DNA of 64,000 nt from an uncultured Clostridia bacterium (GTDB taxonomy: Bacteria; Bacillota; Clostridia; TANB77; CAG-508), in NCBI GenBank assembly GCA_948777935.1, contig CAQDYY010000006.1, positions 62,001 through 126,000 on the forward strand, in the 5' to 3' direction. Below, in pieces: positions 9,524-19,129 of the stretch. Every line of letters starts with the position of its first letter. Positions within the stretch are counted from its first letter, which is position 1. The notes under the pieces are model-generated. The model saw only the letters and a program-made list of their open reading frames with translations. It made no database searches and was not told the origin of the DNA. The position numbers were made by a program, and so were the translations under genes.

Positions 9524-9577
9524 TTTAAGGCAAAAATGATATAGTATGTATGTAAAATAAACTGTGGAGGGAAAGTT

Positions 9578-11090
9578 ATGAGTAGACGGAAGACGATATG
9601 ATAAAGAACCAAAATTAAACATGAAAAAAGTACTTGCTGTAATTATAGCATTTGCAGTAGTAATAATGTTTATAATTGGAATTAAAACATTATTAACAAC
9701 CAATACGAATGAAAAAACTACTTCTGTTAGTAGCTATTATCCAGTTTTTACAAATGAAAAATGGGGTGTAATAAATGAAAAAGGAGATATCGTTATAGAG
9801 CCAAAATTTGATGAAATGATTACTATTCCCAATAAAAATAAAGATATATTTATTTGTATGGAAAATGTAAATTATGACGAAAATACATATAATGTAAAAG
9901 TATTAAACTCAAAAAATAAAGAAGTTTTTACTGAATATGATTTAGTAGAGGCAATAGAAAATATAGATAATAGTAACAATATGTGGTATGAGGAAAATGT
10001 ACTAAAAGTAAGAAAAGGCGAGCTTTATGGCCTAATTGATTTATCAGGAAAAGAAATTCTAAAGCCTAAATACCAAGAAATTAATTCTTTAAAGGGAACA
10101 AAAAATAGCTTAATAATAAAGCAAAATGATAAATTAGGTTTATCAGATAATAAGGGAAATGTCATAATAGAACCAGAATATAAGGAAATTAAATCCATAC
10201 AAGAAAATTACCAAAATGGATATATAGTTGTAGACCAAGATAATAAGTATGGAATAATAGATTTCACTTCACAAGTTATTATAGATGCAAGTTATGAAGA
10301 TATTAAGCAAATAACTGGTAACCACATGTATGTTATAAAACAAGACGGAAAATGGAAATTAATAAACTCTAAAAAAGAAACATTAATAGAAGATGTTAAT
10401 GAAGTAACACAAATATTAGAAGACAAAATTGTAATTAAAAAAGATAACAAATATGGAGTATTACAAGCTTCGGGAGAAGAAAAAATAAAACCAGAATATG
10501 AAGAACTTTCTAATGTTTTTAATGACTATTATTTAGCAAAGAAAAGTGGAAAATATGGTATTATAAATAGTGCAAATGAGCCAATATTACCATTCCAATA
10601 TAGCAAAATAACATATAAAAAAGATGCAGAATTTGTAGTAGCAGAAAAAGAAAATGTAGCAATGGGAGAAATCTATAATAACAAATTTGAAAAAAAGCTT
10701 GATGGAATTGTTTCAAATATAAATGCTGAAAAAGGTTATATTCGCGTTTATGTAGGAAATGAATATAAATATTATAACTTAAACTTTGATGAAAAAACAG
10801 CTGTTGAATGCTTACAAAACAATAATTTACTTTTAAGTAAAAAAGATGGAAGATATGGATATATAAACCGTGATGGAAATATTGTAATAGATTACATTTA
10901 CGAAGATGCACAAGAACTAAATGAATACGGATATGCCGCAGTAAAAAAAGATGGCAAATGGGGAGCAATTGACAAAACAGGAGCAGTTGTAGTGAGTTGT
11001 AGCTATGATTTACAAGAAAATCTACTAATAGATTTTATTGGTAAGTGGCACCTAAGTGTAGACTTAAATTCATACTACTATACAGATTAA
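9578..11090 (+). CDS. WG-repeat membrane-anchored protein (CGG frameshift near its start)
   Basis: The protein has one N-terminal membrane segment (VLAVIIAFAVVIMFIIG) and about eight WG-type repeats such as KWGVINEKGDIVIEPKFDE and GLIDLSGKEILKPKYQE, probably forming an extracellular beta-propeller-like array. Function is unknown. A strong GGAGGG site lies before the ATG at 9578, but the frame there runs ATG-AGT-AGA-CGG-AAG-ACG-ATA-TGA. Skipping the C at 9587 joins MSR-GRRYDKEPKLN to the ATG at 9621. The ATG at 9621 has no ribosome-binding site, so the full form starts at 9578 and needs the shift. Corrected length is 503 aa. Confidence 0.82.
9587..9590 (+). other. CGGA +1 frameshift site 3 (WG-repeat protein)
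   Basis: AGA-CGG-AAG at codon 4. Skipping C9587 reads MSRGRRYDKEPKLNMKKV. The zero frame ends four codons later. Confidence 0.85.
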
Positions 11091-11124
11091 TAAAAGAGAA
11101 CCTTTTACTGTGCTAATTTGGAAA

Positions 11125-11166
11125 AGTAGAGTAAAGGTCCCTTTATTAAAGGTGACTGGGGGTTCT
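11125..11166 (-). repeat. Inverted copy of the 4782-5003 repeat family
   Basis: Read on the minus strand it starts AGAACCCCCAGTCACC and ends with the TTTACTCTACT tail also seen at 4830-4842. It lies between the WG-repeat gene and the next gene. Confidence 0.7.
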
Positions 11167-11182
11167 ATGAATAGGAGAGATT

Positions 11183-12418
11183 ATGGAACTAAAGATAAAA
11201 TATCAATATACATACTTCATTTATCCATACGTAATTTCTGAAAACAAATATAATAAATATTTGTATAAATTACTAAGCAATAAAAATTGTATGGTAAAAT
11301 TTTTCGAAAAAGAAAAAGACTTTGACTTATACACATATTTTTTACCCAAAATAAAGGAATTTATGTTTCAAAACTTCGAATTTAACAAAGAAAAAATTCG
11401 AAGTTTTGAAGGGTTTAATAAAGAAATGCAAGCGAGTATTCTTTCAAAATATCCAGTAACTATATTCGAATATAATTTAGGAAATGACATGCAAGGAAAA
11501 GCAGGAGAAGAAGAAGGAATTTTCTTTCACATGCAAAAAATGGAGCTAATATGTTTTAATACAGGTATTTGCTTTTTAGTAATGAAAACCAATATTGAAG
11601 ATAGTAAAGATTTTAGAGATGTATTAGATTTTAATTACAAATTTCGTGATATTAAATCTGAATTAAATGGTTTAAAAAAATACGAGAATATTCGTTTACA
11701 AACAGCTATATTTAGTGATGTACGAAAACTAACAGATTTAATAAAAGAACTAACAGGAAAAATAGAAGATGCAAAAGCTTTAAACATAGATACCAACAGA
11801 TTTTTAACATATGCATATACATGTATTGAACAAGATGCATGGAGTGATGATGAAAAGTTTAAAGATATTGAATTTGAATTTTTTAAATATGCAAACATAT
11901 TTCCAAGTTCATATAAATCAAACTTTGATAAAAGGCATATGGAAATACTTTCAAAATGGAAATTTATTCGTACAGGTTTTACAAAAGAAGGAGTAGGGTT
12001 ATTGACATCTGGAATTGATATACACAATTATACAAAACTACCATATGTATATGAAAATCAATATTTATATACATATATACTTGTACAATATCAAAAAATT
12101 TACTTAAAGAAGCTAGAAAAAGAAGCAAAACAAAAAAGTATGACTGTATCTACAAGAGACAAATTTATTAAATTTACTAAAGAGCTATGGATAGGAGAAG
12201 TAACAAATGATGATGTTGGAACAAACATCTATAAAAAAACAAGAGGGGTATGTGAAGTTTCAAAATTGTATGAAGAAGTAAAAAATAAATTTGATGTAGC
12301 ATATAAAGAGCTAAACATTGAAAAGGTAAGTAAAGTAAATAAGATTATTTTGGTAATATTAGGAATTTCATTAATGCTAAATATTATAAACTTTGTTACT
12401 TTATTAAAGATGATGTAG
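11183..12418 (+). CDS. Hypothetical protein with C-terminal membrane anchor
   Basis: 411 residues. The body is soluble, aromatic- and lysine-rich, and a single hydrophobic helix (residues about 386-405, ILVILGISLMLNIINFVTLL) ends the protein, so it is probably tail-anchored with the body in the cytoplasm. I recognise no family or catalytic motif. The start ATG follows AGGAGAG. Repeats flank both ends and no operon partner is close. Codon use is host-like and no CGG is present. Confidence 0.6.
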   Translation: MELKIKYQYTYFIYPYVISENKYNKYLYKLLSNKNCMVKFFEKEKDFDLYTYFLPKIKEFMFQNFEFNKEKIRSFEGFNKEMQASILSKYPVTIFEYNLGNDMQGKAGEEEGIFFHMQKMELICFNTGICFLVMKTNIEDSKDFRDVLDFNYKFRDIKSELNGLKKYENIRLQTAIFSDVRKLTDLIKELTGKIEDAKALNIDTNRFLTYAYTCIEQDAWSDDEKFKDIEFEFFKYANIFPSSYKSNFDKRHMEILSKWKFIRTGFTKEGVGLLTSGIDIHNYTKLPYVYENQYLYTYILVQYQKIYLKKLEKEAKQKSMTVSTRDKFIKFTKELWIGEVTNDDVGTNIYKKTRGVCEVSKLYEEVKNKFDVAYKELNIEKVSKVNKIILVILGISLMLNIINFVTLLKMM

Positions 12419-12436
12419 ATGCAATAAAAATTAAAT

Positions 12437-12488
12437 GTAGGGGCATCGTTTGTGGGAATACATCGTAGGACATGACACCACTGTGCCC
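12437..12488 (+). repeat. Dispersed intergenic repeat, copy B (GTAGGGGC family)
   Basis: Begins GTAGGGGCATCGTTTGTGGG and ends CACCACTGTGCCC. The copy at 12904 differs at about one position over 52 bases. GGGGCA and TGCCC ends can pair. It sits just upstream of acpS. Confidence 0.82.
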
Positions 12489-12525
12489 TTTGCTGTATAC
12501 TGAAATAATAGTAAGGAGACAAACT

Positions 12526-12897
12526 ATGCAAGTTAAATGTGGAATAGACATAATAGAAATAGATAGAATAAAAGAAGCAATTGAAACTACTAAAGGAGAA
12601 TTTATAAACAGAGTATACACAGAAAATGAAATACAATATTGCGAATCCAAAAATAACATGAAATATCAGCATTATGCAGCAAGATTTGCAGCAAAAGAAG
12701 CAGCTTTTAAAGCTATTTCAGAAGAGTTTGATAAATACGAAATAACATGGAAAGATATAGAAATAACAACTAATGAAAAAGGAAGACCTAAAGTTGAAAT
12801 TTTAAACAAAGAAATACTAAATTTAGAAAGTATAGATATAAGCATTTCACATTGTAAAAACTATGCAGTAGCAAATGTTACAATACTACTAAAATAA
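12526..12897 (+). CDS. acpS: Holo-[acyl-carrier-protein] synthase
   Basis: AcpS transfers phosphopantetheine from CoA to acyl carrier protein. The N-terminal GIDIIEIDRIKEAI carries the magnesium-binding aspartate, and FAAKEAAFKAI is the second signature. At 123 aa it has the usual length. The ATG at 12526 follows AAGGAG; the frame is open upstream but only through the repeat. Copies of the same 52-base repeat lie on both sides of the gene. Confidence 0.95.
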   Translation: MQVKCGIDIIEIDRIKEAIETTKGEFINRVYTENEIQYCESKNNMKYQHYAARFAAKEAAFKAISEEFDKYEITWKDIEITTNEKGRPKVEILNKEILNLESIDISISHCKNYAVANVTILLK

Positions 12898-12903
12898 ATA
12901 AAT

Positions 12904-12955
12904 GTAGGGGCACCGTTTGTGGGAATACATCGTAGGACATGACACCACTGTGCCC
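12904..12955 (+). repeat. Dispersed intergenic repeat, copy C (GTAGGGGC family)
   Basis: Nearly identical to copy B (GTAGGGGCACCGTTTGTGGG, ending ACTGTGCCC) and in the same orientation. It lies six bases after the acpS stop. Confidence 0.82.
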
Positions 12956-12989
12956 ATTTTAAAAATACAATATAAAGAAGGTTAGATTT

Positions 12990-13763
12990 ATGGAATTGTT
13001 TGATTCACACTGCCATTTAGATGACGAAAAATTTAATGAAGATAGAGAAGATGTTATCTCTAACATCTTTTCATCAAATATTACAAAACTAATTAGTGCA
13101 GGATATAGTTTAGAAAGTTCAAATAAAGCATTAGAACTTACAAAAAAATATCCACAAATATACACAGTAAGTGGAATATCACCAAACGATATAGGAGAAA
13201 ATGTGGAAAACATCCAAGAAGAAATAGATGAAATTGAAATTTTAGCTAAAAATGAAAAAGTAGTAGGAATAGGAGAAATTGGCTTAGATTATTATTGGAA
13301 TAAAGAAAATAAAGAGCTACAAAAATTTGCATTTATAAAGCAAATTGAAATTGCTAATAGGTTAAATTTACCAATTGTAATACACACAAGAGAAGCAGTA
13401 ATGGATACATTAGAAATACTAAAAAAATATTTAGTAAATAAAAAAGGTGTGTTTCACTGTTGCCCATTAAATGTAGAACTTGTAAAAGAAGCTTTAAAAT
13501 TAGGATTCTACATTTCATTTGCAGGACCAATAACATTTAAAAACTCTAAAAATGCAGAAGAAATAATTAAATTAGTACCAGATGATAGAATGTTAATTGA
13601 AACAGATAGTCCATACTTATCTCCAGAACCAAATAGAGGAAAAAGAAATGATTCTACAAATGTAAGATATGTAGCGCAAAAAATAGCAAATGTAAAAGGA
13701 TATACTTTAGAAAAAGTTGCAAAAATAACATATGACAATACTTGTAGAATTTTTGAGATTTAG
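12990..13763 (+). CDS. TatD family metal-dependent DNase
   Basis: 257 aa. The metal-binding pattern is complete: FDSHCHLDD (first His pair), GEIGLDYYW (Glu), PIVIHTREA (His), HCCPLN (His) and IETDSPYLSPEPNRGKRNDS (Asp). TatD proteins are two-metal 3'-5' DNases or general hydrolases of the TIM-barrel fold. It is preceded by a GAAGG site and stands alone between acpS and a small gene. No CGG codon is present. Confidence 0.93.
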   Translation: MELFDSHCHLDDEKFNEDREDVISNIFSSNITKLISAGYSLESSNKALELTKKYPQIYTVSGISPNDIGENVENIQEEIDEIEILAKNEKVVGIGEIGLDYYWNKENKELQKFAFIKQIEIANRLNLPIVIHTREAVMDTLEILKKYLVNKKGVFHCCPLNVELVKEALKLGFYISFAGPITFKNSKNAEEIIKLVPDDRMLIETDSPYLSPEPNRGKRNDSTNVRYVAQKIANVKGYTLEKVAKITYDNTCRIFEI

Positions 13764-13781
13764 TAATAAAATTCCCAAAAT

Positions 13782-13810
13782 TTGCAAAAGATTACATAAA
13801 GTGATATAAT
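13782..13810 (+). promoter_or_regulatory. Sigma-A type promoter for the 13889 gene
   Basis: TTGCAA at 13782 and TATAAT at 13805 with 17 bases between them. An unexplained 78-base leader follows before the ATG. Confidence 0.7.
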
Positions 13811-13888
13811 AAAAGTGTAACAAAGAAACCGAGCAAAAAAAATCCTAGTACAAGGAAGTATGAAATTGGAGCTAGGTGGAGGTACATC

Positions 13889-14101
13889 ATGGAAGATAAC
13901 TACGATTACAGCCTCGATAAGTATGTAAGTCCAGACAAAGATGAGCGCCTAAGACAGATAGAAATAGCAAAGGCTCGTCGAGAAGAACAAAACAGAATTA
14001 GGATAGCTGAAATGTTCTTACAAGACATCATGGATGTAATTCTGGCAGCAGGCGCTCGTACAGATGACGCAGAAGGAAAATTTGCAAAAATGATAGAGTA
14101 G
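13889..14101 (+). CDS. Small charged hypothetical protein
   Basis: 70 residues, strongly helical, with an acidic start (MEDNYDYSLDKYVSPDKDE) and a basic middle (AKARREEQNRIR). No family is recognised. It has a GGTGGAGG site, its own consensus promoter and its own terminator. Codons are G+C-richer than neighbours (CTC, CGC, CGT, GCG), like the genes at 5812, 49092 and 63656. It has no CGG codon. It may belong to the same transferred or specially expressed class. Confidence 0.65.
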   Translation: MEDNYDYSLDKYVSPDKDERLRQIEIAKARREEQNRIRIAEMFLQDIMDVILAAGARTDDAEGKFAKMIE

Positions 14102-14125
14102 GTTTAACTACTCTATCGTTTTATT
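14092..14125. terminator. Bidirectional terminator between the 13889 gene and lemA
   Basis: GATAGAGTAG and CTACTCTATC arms with a short loop, followed by a T run on the plus strand. It overlaps the end of the small gene and could serve lemA on the minus strand. Confidence 0.75.
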
Positions 14126-14675
14126 TTCCAAAATCTACTTTTACATTTTTTCTTGCTTCATCTGAATCTACTTTAAATAATTCAGCTAGTTCAAAATGGA
14201 ACATAGAAGCAATAATGTTAGAAGGTATAACTTCTAATTTTGTATTGTACATTGTAACTGTATCATTGTAAAATTGTCTTGAAAAAGATAGTTTGTTTTC
14301 TGTGTTTTGTAATTCTTCTTGTAATTCAGAGAAGTTTGTATTTGCTTTCAAATCTGGATAGCTTTCAGAAACAGCCATAATAGTTTTTAAAGCACCAGAT
14401 AACTGGTTATCTAATTCAGCTTTTTCAGCAACACTAGAAGCATTTGCCCAAGAAGTTCTAAGCTCAGCAATTTTAGTTAAAGTACCTTCTTCATGATTCA
14501 TATATCCTTTTACAGTATCTACTAAGTTTGGAATTAAATCAAATCTTCTTTGTAACTGAACATCAATCTGACTCCATGCATTTCTTACTTTCTGTCTTAA
14601 TCTTACTAAATTGTTATATAGGCTAATTATGATAAGGACTAAAACAATAACAACAGCTAATATAATCCAACCCAT
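14121..14675 (-). CDS. lemA: LemA family protein
   Basis: 184 aa: one N-terminal membrane helix (WIILAVVIVLVLIIISLYNN) followed by a long helical bundle with the family signature NAWSQIDVQLQRRFDLIPNL and SESYPDLKAN. The family's role is unclear; it is membrane-tethered with the domain facing outward. A GGAGGAAT site precedes the ATG. It is transcribed opposite to its neighbours and ends at a shared terminator. No CGG codon is present. Confidence 0.92.
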   Translation of the reverse strand: MGWIILAVVIVLVLIIISLYNNLVRLRQKVRNAWSQIDVQLQRRFDLIPNLVDTVKGYMNHEEGTLTKIAELRTSWANASSVAEKAELDNQLSGALKTIMAVSESYPDLKANTNFSELQEELQNTENKLSFSRQFYNDTVTMYNTKLEVIPSNIIASMFHFELAELFKVDSDEARKNVKVDFGK

Positions 14676-14810
14676 TTATATTCCTCCTTTAATTAATATA
14701 ATTTATAATAGCATATTATTAAAAAATATACAACAAAAATAAAGAAAAATGCTTGTACATTTTAATAAGTAGTGCTAAAATAGAAAAAATGTCTAAAAAG
14801 GAGAGAGAGT

Positions 14811-15686
14811 ATGAATGTATTAAATTTAGATGATTTTAGTACCAAAGAAATTAATGAAATATTAGATTTAGCAGAAGAATTTAAAAATGGTAAAAAAGTA
14901 GATTATAAAGGAGAAAAAGTAGTAGCAAATTTATTTTTTGAGCCATCTACTAGAACACATTATAGTTTTGATATGGCAGAACTAAAATTAGGTTGTAAAA
15001 CACAAAATTTTGATGCTGGTAATTCAAGCTTAAAAAAAGGTGAAAGTTTATATGATACTGTAAAAACATTTGAAATGTTTGGTGTAGATGCAGTTGTTAT
15101 AAGACATACAGAAAATGAATACTATAACCAATTAGTAGGAAAAGTTAATATTCCAATACTAAATGCAGGAGATGGAACAGGAAACCACCCAACACAATCA
15201 CTTTTAGATTTATTAACGATAAGGCAAGAATTTGGAAAATTTGAAGGACTAAAAGTAGTAATAGTGGGAGATATTAAACATTCAAGAGTAGCACATACAA
15301 ACTTTAAAGTAATGCAAAGGTTAGGAATGGAAGTATATACATCAGGACCAGAAGAATATAGAGAAGAAGGATTTAATTTTGTAGAATTTGATGAAATAAT
15401 AGGTAAAGTAGACGTAGTTATGCTTCTTCGTGTGCAACATGAAAGACATAGTGAAAAAATGAGTGAAACTATAGAAGAATACCATAATGCATATGGATTA
15501 AATAAAAAACGTGTGGAACAAATGAAGGATCGCAGTATTATAATGCATCCAGCACCATTTAATAGAAATGTAGAAATTGCAGATGATGTTGTAGAATGTG
15601 AAAAATCACGCATTTTTAAACAAGTACAAAATGGAGTATTTGTAAGAATGGCATTAATTAATATGGTTTTAGGAGAAAATGTATAA
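14811..15686 (+). CDS. pyrB: Aspartate carbamoyltransferase catalytic subunit
   Basis: Catalyses carbamoyl phosphate plus aspartate to carbamoyl aspartate, the committed step of pyrimidine synthesis. Motifs are FFEPSTRTHYSFDMAELKLG (carbamoyl phosphate loop), SSLKKGESLYDT, and GDGTGNHPTQSLLDLLTI. The aspartate-binding domain has RVQHERH and MHPAPFNRN. 291 aa. No pyrI or other pyr gene is adjacent, and I see no attenuator of the PyrR type upstream. Confidence 0.95.
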   Translation: MNVLNLDDFSTKEINEILDLAEEFKNGKKVDYKGEKVVANLFFEPSTRTHYSFDMAELKLGCKTQNFDAGNSSLKKGESLYDTVKTFEMFGVDAVVIRHTENEYYNQLVGKVNIPILNAGDGTGNHPTQSLLDLLTIRQEFGKFEGLKVVIVGDIKHSRVAHTNFKVMQRLGMEVYTSGPEEYREEGFNFVEFDEIIGKVDVVMLLRVQHERHSEKMSETIEEYHNAYGLNKKRVEQMKDRSIIMHPAPFNRNVEIADDVVECEKSRIFKQVQNGVFVRMALINMVLGENV

Positions 15687-15757
15687 AAAATACTTGTACA
15701 AAAATAATATCTATGATATATTGTTGATATATTTATTTAAAGTAGAGGTGTAACCTT

Positions 15758-16489
15758 ATGGAAAACGAAATTACAAATAGAGATCAAAAAACAATATTAA
15801 TAGTAGATGATGAGCAACACATTGTAGATATCTTAGTATATAACTTAGAAAAAGAAGGATACAAAACGTTGCAAGCAAATGATGGATTAACTGCAGTTGA
15901 TATAGCACTAAGCCAGAAGCCAGATTTAATTCTACTAGATATAATGCTTCCAAAAATGGATGGACTAGCAGTTTGTAAAAGAATTCGTCATACATTAAAT
16001 GTACCAATTCTAATGTTAACAGCAAAAGATGAAGAAATAGACAAAATTTTAGGATTAGAATTAGGTGCAGATGACTATGTTACAAAACCATTTAGTGTAA
16101 GAGAATTAATGGCAAGAATAAAAGCTAACTTAAGAAAAGTAGAAGTATCTGCTGAAGGTTCTGTAGATGAAAAAAAGGAAAATACTAATAAAATTGTAGT
16201 AGGTGATTTAAGCTTAGATTTAGATAAATTTGAGGTTCAAGTAAAAGGAGAAGTTATAGACTTAACATTAAGAGAATTTGAAGTTTTAAAATATCTAGCA
16301 AACCAACCAGGACAAGTTATTACAAGAGAAGTATTACTAGAAAAAGTATGGGGATATGAATACTATGGTGATATTAGAACTGTTGATGTTACTGTAAGAA
16401 GAATTCGTGAAAAGATAGAAAAAGACACATCTGCTCCAAAAATTTTAATTACAAAAAGAGGAGTTGGCTATTACATAGCATCAAAATAA
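15758..16489 (+). CDS. OmpR/PhoB-family response regulator (WalR/PhoP-like)
   Basis: 243 aa. The receiver domain has acidic DDE near residue 19, phospho-acceptor in LLDIMLPKMDGL and lysine in TKPFSVRELMARI. The winged-helix domain shows LTLREFEVLKYLANQPGQV and VDVTVRRIREKIE, ending GVGYYI. It most resembles WalR/PhoP regulators of cell-wall or phosphate responses. The cognate kinase gene follows after a weak terminator, so the kinase is probably made at a lower level. Confidence 0.93.
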   Translation: MENEITNRDQKTILIVDDEQHIVDILVYNLEKEGYKTLQANDGLTAVDIALSQKPDLILLDIMLPKMDGLAVCKRIRHTLNVPILMLTAKDEEIDKILGLELGADDYVTKPFSVRELMARIKANLRKVEVSAEGSVDEKKENTNKIVVGDLSLDLDKFEVQVKGEVIDLTLREFEVLKYLANQPGQVITREVLLEKVWGYEYYGDIRTVDVTVRRIREKIEKDTSAPKILITKRGVGYYIASK

Positions 16490-16497
16490 ACAATAGG

Positions 16498-16526
16498 AGC
16501 TTGTATATCATACAGGCTTTTTTATT
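16498..16526 (+). terminator. Weak intrinsic terminator between regulator and kinase
   Basis: AGCTTGTA and TACAGGCT arms followed by T7, in the 78-base gap before the kinase gene. Confidence 0.6.
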
Positions 16527-16567
16527 GTAGTTTTGGTCTTTTAAATGGAATACAAGGGGATATAATC

Positions 16568-18005
16568 ATGATAAAAAATATTCAATTAAAAATCATATTA
16601 ATTTTTACAATAATAACAGTAATCTTAATAACAGGATTTACTGTATACTTTTTAACTAATCTGCAAAATATACATACACAAGCATCAGCAATAGAAAATG
16701 CAGAACAATTAGTAAATAGCACAAAACAAGTAATAGACAAAGGAACTATTTTTACAGTATTTGCAATAGTAGCATTTTGCATTATTGCAACAGTGATAGC
16801 AATATTTATTACAAAAAAAGTTACAAATCCAATTAACAAACTAATTAGTAGTGCAAAACGAATTGCAGCAGGAGAAGAGGTAGAAATTAAACAAATTACA
16901 AAAAAGGAAGATAAAGAAGTAAGTGAGTTAGTAGGAGCATTTGGGCTTATGACTACAGAACTAAAGGATAATTTAAATGAAGTTTCAAGGCAGAAAAATC
17001 AAATTGAAACTATATTACTACATATGACAGATGGAATTATTGCATTTAATATGGAAGGAAAAATTATATTAGTAAATCCAGCAGCAACAAGGCTTTTAAG
17101 GATTATGCCAGAAGAAGACACATTTGAAAAAATATTTGAAAAACTAAATGTTGAAATAAACATGGAAAAAGTAATATATCTAGATAATTGGACATCATCA
17201 GAAGAAAGAGTATCTTTAGGAGATAAGAACATTAACTTATTTTTTGCGCCATTAAAAGAAGAAAATGAAAGACCAGCAGGAGTAATGGTTGTAATTCAAG
17301 ATATTACAGAACATGTAAAACTAGATAATATGAGAAAAGAATTTGTAGCAGATGTATCACACGAATTAAAAACACCAATTACATCTATTATGGGATATGC
17401 AGATACTTTACTAGAAGGAGAATATGATAAAAAAACACAAGATAAATTTTTAGGTGTTATTGCAAGTGAAGCAAGAAGAATGGCAAAACTTGTAACAGAC
17501 TTATTAGCATTATCTAGGTTTGATAATAACCAAGTAAAACAAGAAAAAGAAGAATTTGATTTAGGAGAGCTTGTTAAAAAATGCCAAGAAAAAGTACAAA
17601 TGCAAATTAAGCAAAAAAATCATCAAGTAGAATGTTTTGTAACAGCAAATGTACCACCAGTTTATGCAGATAAAGATGGTATAGAAAGAGTAGTTTTAAA
17701 CATATTAACAAATAGCATTAAATATACACGGAGATAATGGGCATATTAAAATATATGTAGGTTTTGTATATAATGATGCATATATAAAAGTAATAGACAA
17801 TGGAATTGGTATTCCAGAAGAGGATTTATCTAGAATTTTTGAGAGATTTTATCGTGTAGATAAGGCACGTACAAGAGAAATGGGAGGAACAGGGCTTGGT
17901 CTTTCTATTGCAAAAGAAATACTAGATAGAAATAATGGAAGTATAGATATAAAAAGTGAGCAAGGAAAAGGAACAGAAGTAGTTATAAGAATACCAACAA
18001 AATAG
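16568..18005 (+). CDS. PhoR/WalK-like sensor histidine kinase (one CGG +1 frameshift)
   Basis: Corrected length is 478 aa: two membrane helices, HAMP (ITKKVTNPINKLISSAKRIA), a PAS-like domain, then HisKA with the phospho-accepting histidine in FVADVSHELKTPITSIMGY. The ATPase N box reads NILTNSIKYT, where the zero frame meets CGG-AGA-TAA. Skipping the C at 17729 gives NSIKYT-GDNGHIKIYV and then the G1 and G2 boxes (DNGIGIPEED and GGTGLGLSIAKEILD). Without the shift the kinase would lack most of its ATP-binding domain. It pairs with the upstream regulator. Confidence 0.92.
17729..17732 (+). other. CGGA +1 frameshift site 4 (histidine kinase)
   Basis: ACA-CGG-AGA-TAA in frame. Skipping C17729 restores KYTGDNGHIKIYV and the rest of the ATPase domain. 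Confidence 0.92.
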
Positions 18006-18019
18006 TAAGTTATTATAAA

Positions 18020-18178
18020 GAATATGTAGTAATATAAAATTAAAAATTCCGTTCTCCACGGCGTTTTAGTATAATTGGTTTTAACAAGAAAGATACACAC
18101 TATACTCCCAGAAAAAGAAATATGACGCCTTTGGCTAACAGGTCGAACTCGTTTTTAATTTTATATTACTACATATTC
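18020..18178. repeat. 159-bp element with perfect 27-bp terminal inverted repeats
   Basis: Positions 18020-18046 are the exact reverse complement of 18152-18178 (GAATATGTAGTAATATAAAA and seven more bases). The 105-base centre has no reading frame and includes ACGCCTTTGGCTAACAGG. It sits 14 bases after the kinase stop. It could be a MITE-type element or a large structured RNA or terminator. No target-site duplication is obvious. Confidence 0.75.
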
Positions 18179-18270
18179 AAGTAAATTAACCATAAAATAA
18201 GCCTTATATATTGATAAAAACCAAAAATAGATATATAATTATATACATATGCTAGAAAGAAGGAAAAAAG

Positions 18271-18921
18271 ATGAACGAAGAGAAAAAAGTAAATATAAAA
18301 GAAATATTAGAATGGGTGTATTGTATTATAATTGCTATTGTTTTAGCATTATTAGTGCGATATTTTATAGGAACACCAACAATAGTTCAACAACCGTCTA
18401 TGTATCCAACACTAAAACAAGGACAAAGGCTAATTTTAAATAGAACAATAAGAACAACAAAAAGTATGCCTAAAAGAGGAGATATAGTAACATTTGAAGC
18501 ACCTAGCAAGTCATATGTATCAGCAGTAGAAGCAAACTTAGAAAATCCAGTTGCTATTTACGATTATAATATTACAAATATATTTTCAAAATTTCGCTAT
18601 TATGTATTAGAAATAGGAAAAACAAGTTATATTAAACGTGTAATTGGGCTTCCAGGGGAGCGTGTACAAATAGAAAATGGAAAAGTATTTATAAATGGAG
18701 AAAAACTAGATGAAAGCTATTTACAAGAAGGTGTTGTAACAACTTCATTAGAAGGTGTATTTACAGACATTACAGTACCTGAGAATTGCTTATTTGTTAT
18801 GGGAGATAATCGTCCACAAAGTACAGATTCTAGAAGATTTGGATGTATACCATTAGAAAAAATAGAAAGCAAAGTATGGATTCGTTTTTGGCCATTTGAT
18901 TTATTTGGAAAAGTAGAATAA
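18271..18921 (+). CDS. lepB: Signal peptidase I
   Basis: 216 aa. It cleaves signal peptides from exported proteins. There is one N-terminal membrane helix (VYCIIIAIVLALLVRYFIG), the nucleophile serine in QQPSMYPTLKQGQRL, the base lysine in YIKRVIGLPGERV, and the GDNRPQSTDSRRFG box. The ATG at 18271 follows AAAGGAAAAAAG. Its probable substrates here include the dockerin, Rhs and LPXTG proteins. It is monocistronic and followed by a terminator. Confidence 0.95.
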   Translation: MNEEKKVNIKEILEWVYCIIIAIVLALLVRYFIGTPTIVQQPSMYPTLKQGQRLILNRTIRTTKSMPKRGDIVTFEAPSKSYVSAVEANLENPVAIYDYNITNIFSKFRYYVLEIGKTSYIKRVIGLPGERVQIENGKVFINGEKLDESYLQEGVVTTSLEGVFTDITVPENCLFVMGDNRPQSTDSRRFGCIPLEKIESKVWIRFWPFDLFGKVE

Positions 18922-18928
18922 TATATGT

Positions 18929-18960
18929 AGACTAACTTTAAACAGTTAGTCTCTTTATTA
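18929..18960 (+). terminator. Intrinsic terminator of lepB
   Basis: AGACTAACT and AGTTAGTCT arms with a short loop, then a T-rich tail. A second small hairpin, GGGCGAGCATTGCTCGTCC, lies at 18994-19012. Confidence 0.8.
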
Positions 18961-19129
18961 GAACCATGTACGCTATTTTAAGTTAAAACGTAAGGGCGAG
19001 CATTGCTCGTCCAAGTCACGAAGCCACTTTTATTATTATATAGAAGATTCGACAAAGTTTTACAAAATTTTACAAAAGTAATTGACAGGAAAAGGAAGTA
19101 GATATATGTATAATATGTGCAAACCCTAA

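Noticed and set aside
18050..18065. CCACGGCG inside the inverted-repeat element as a frameshift site
   Set aside because: No reading frame runs through the element on either strand.
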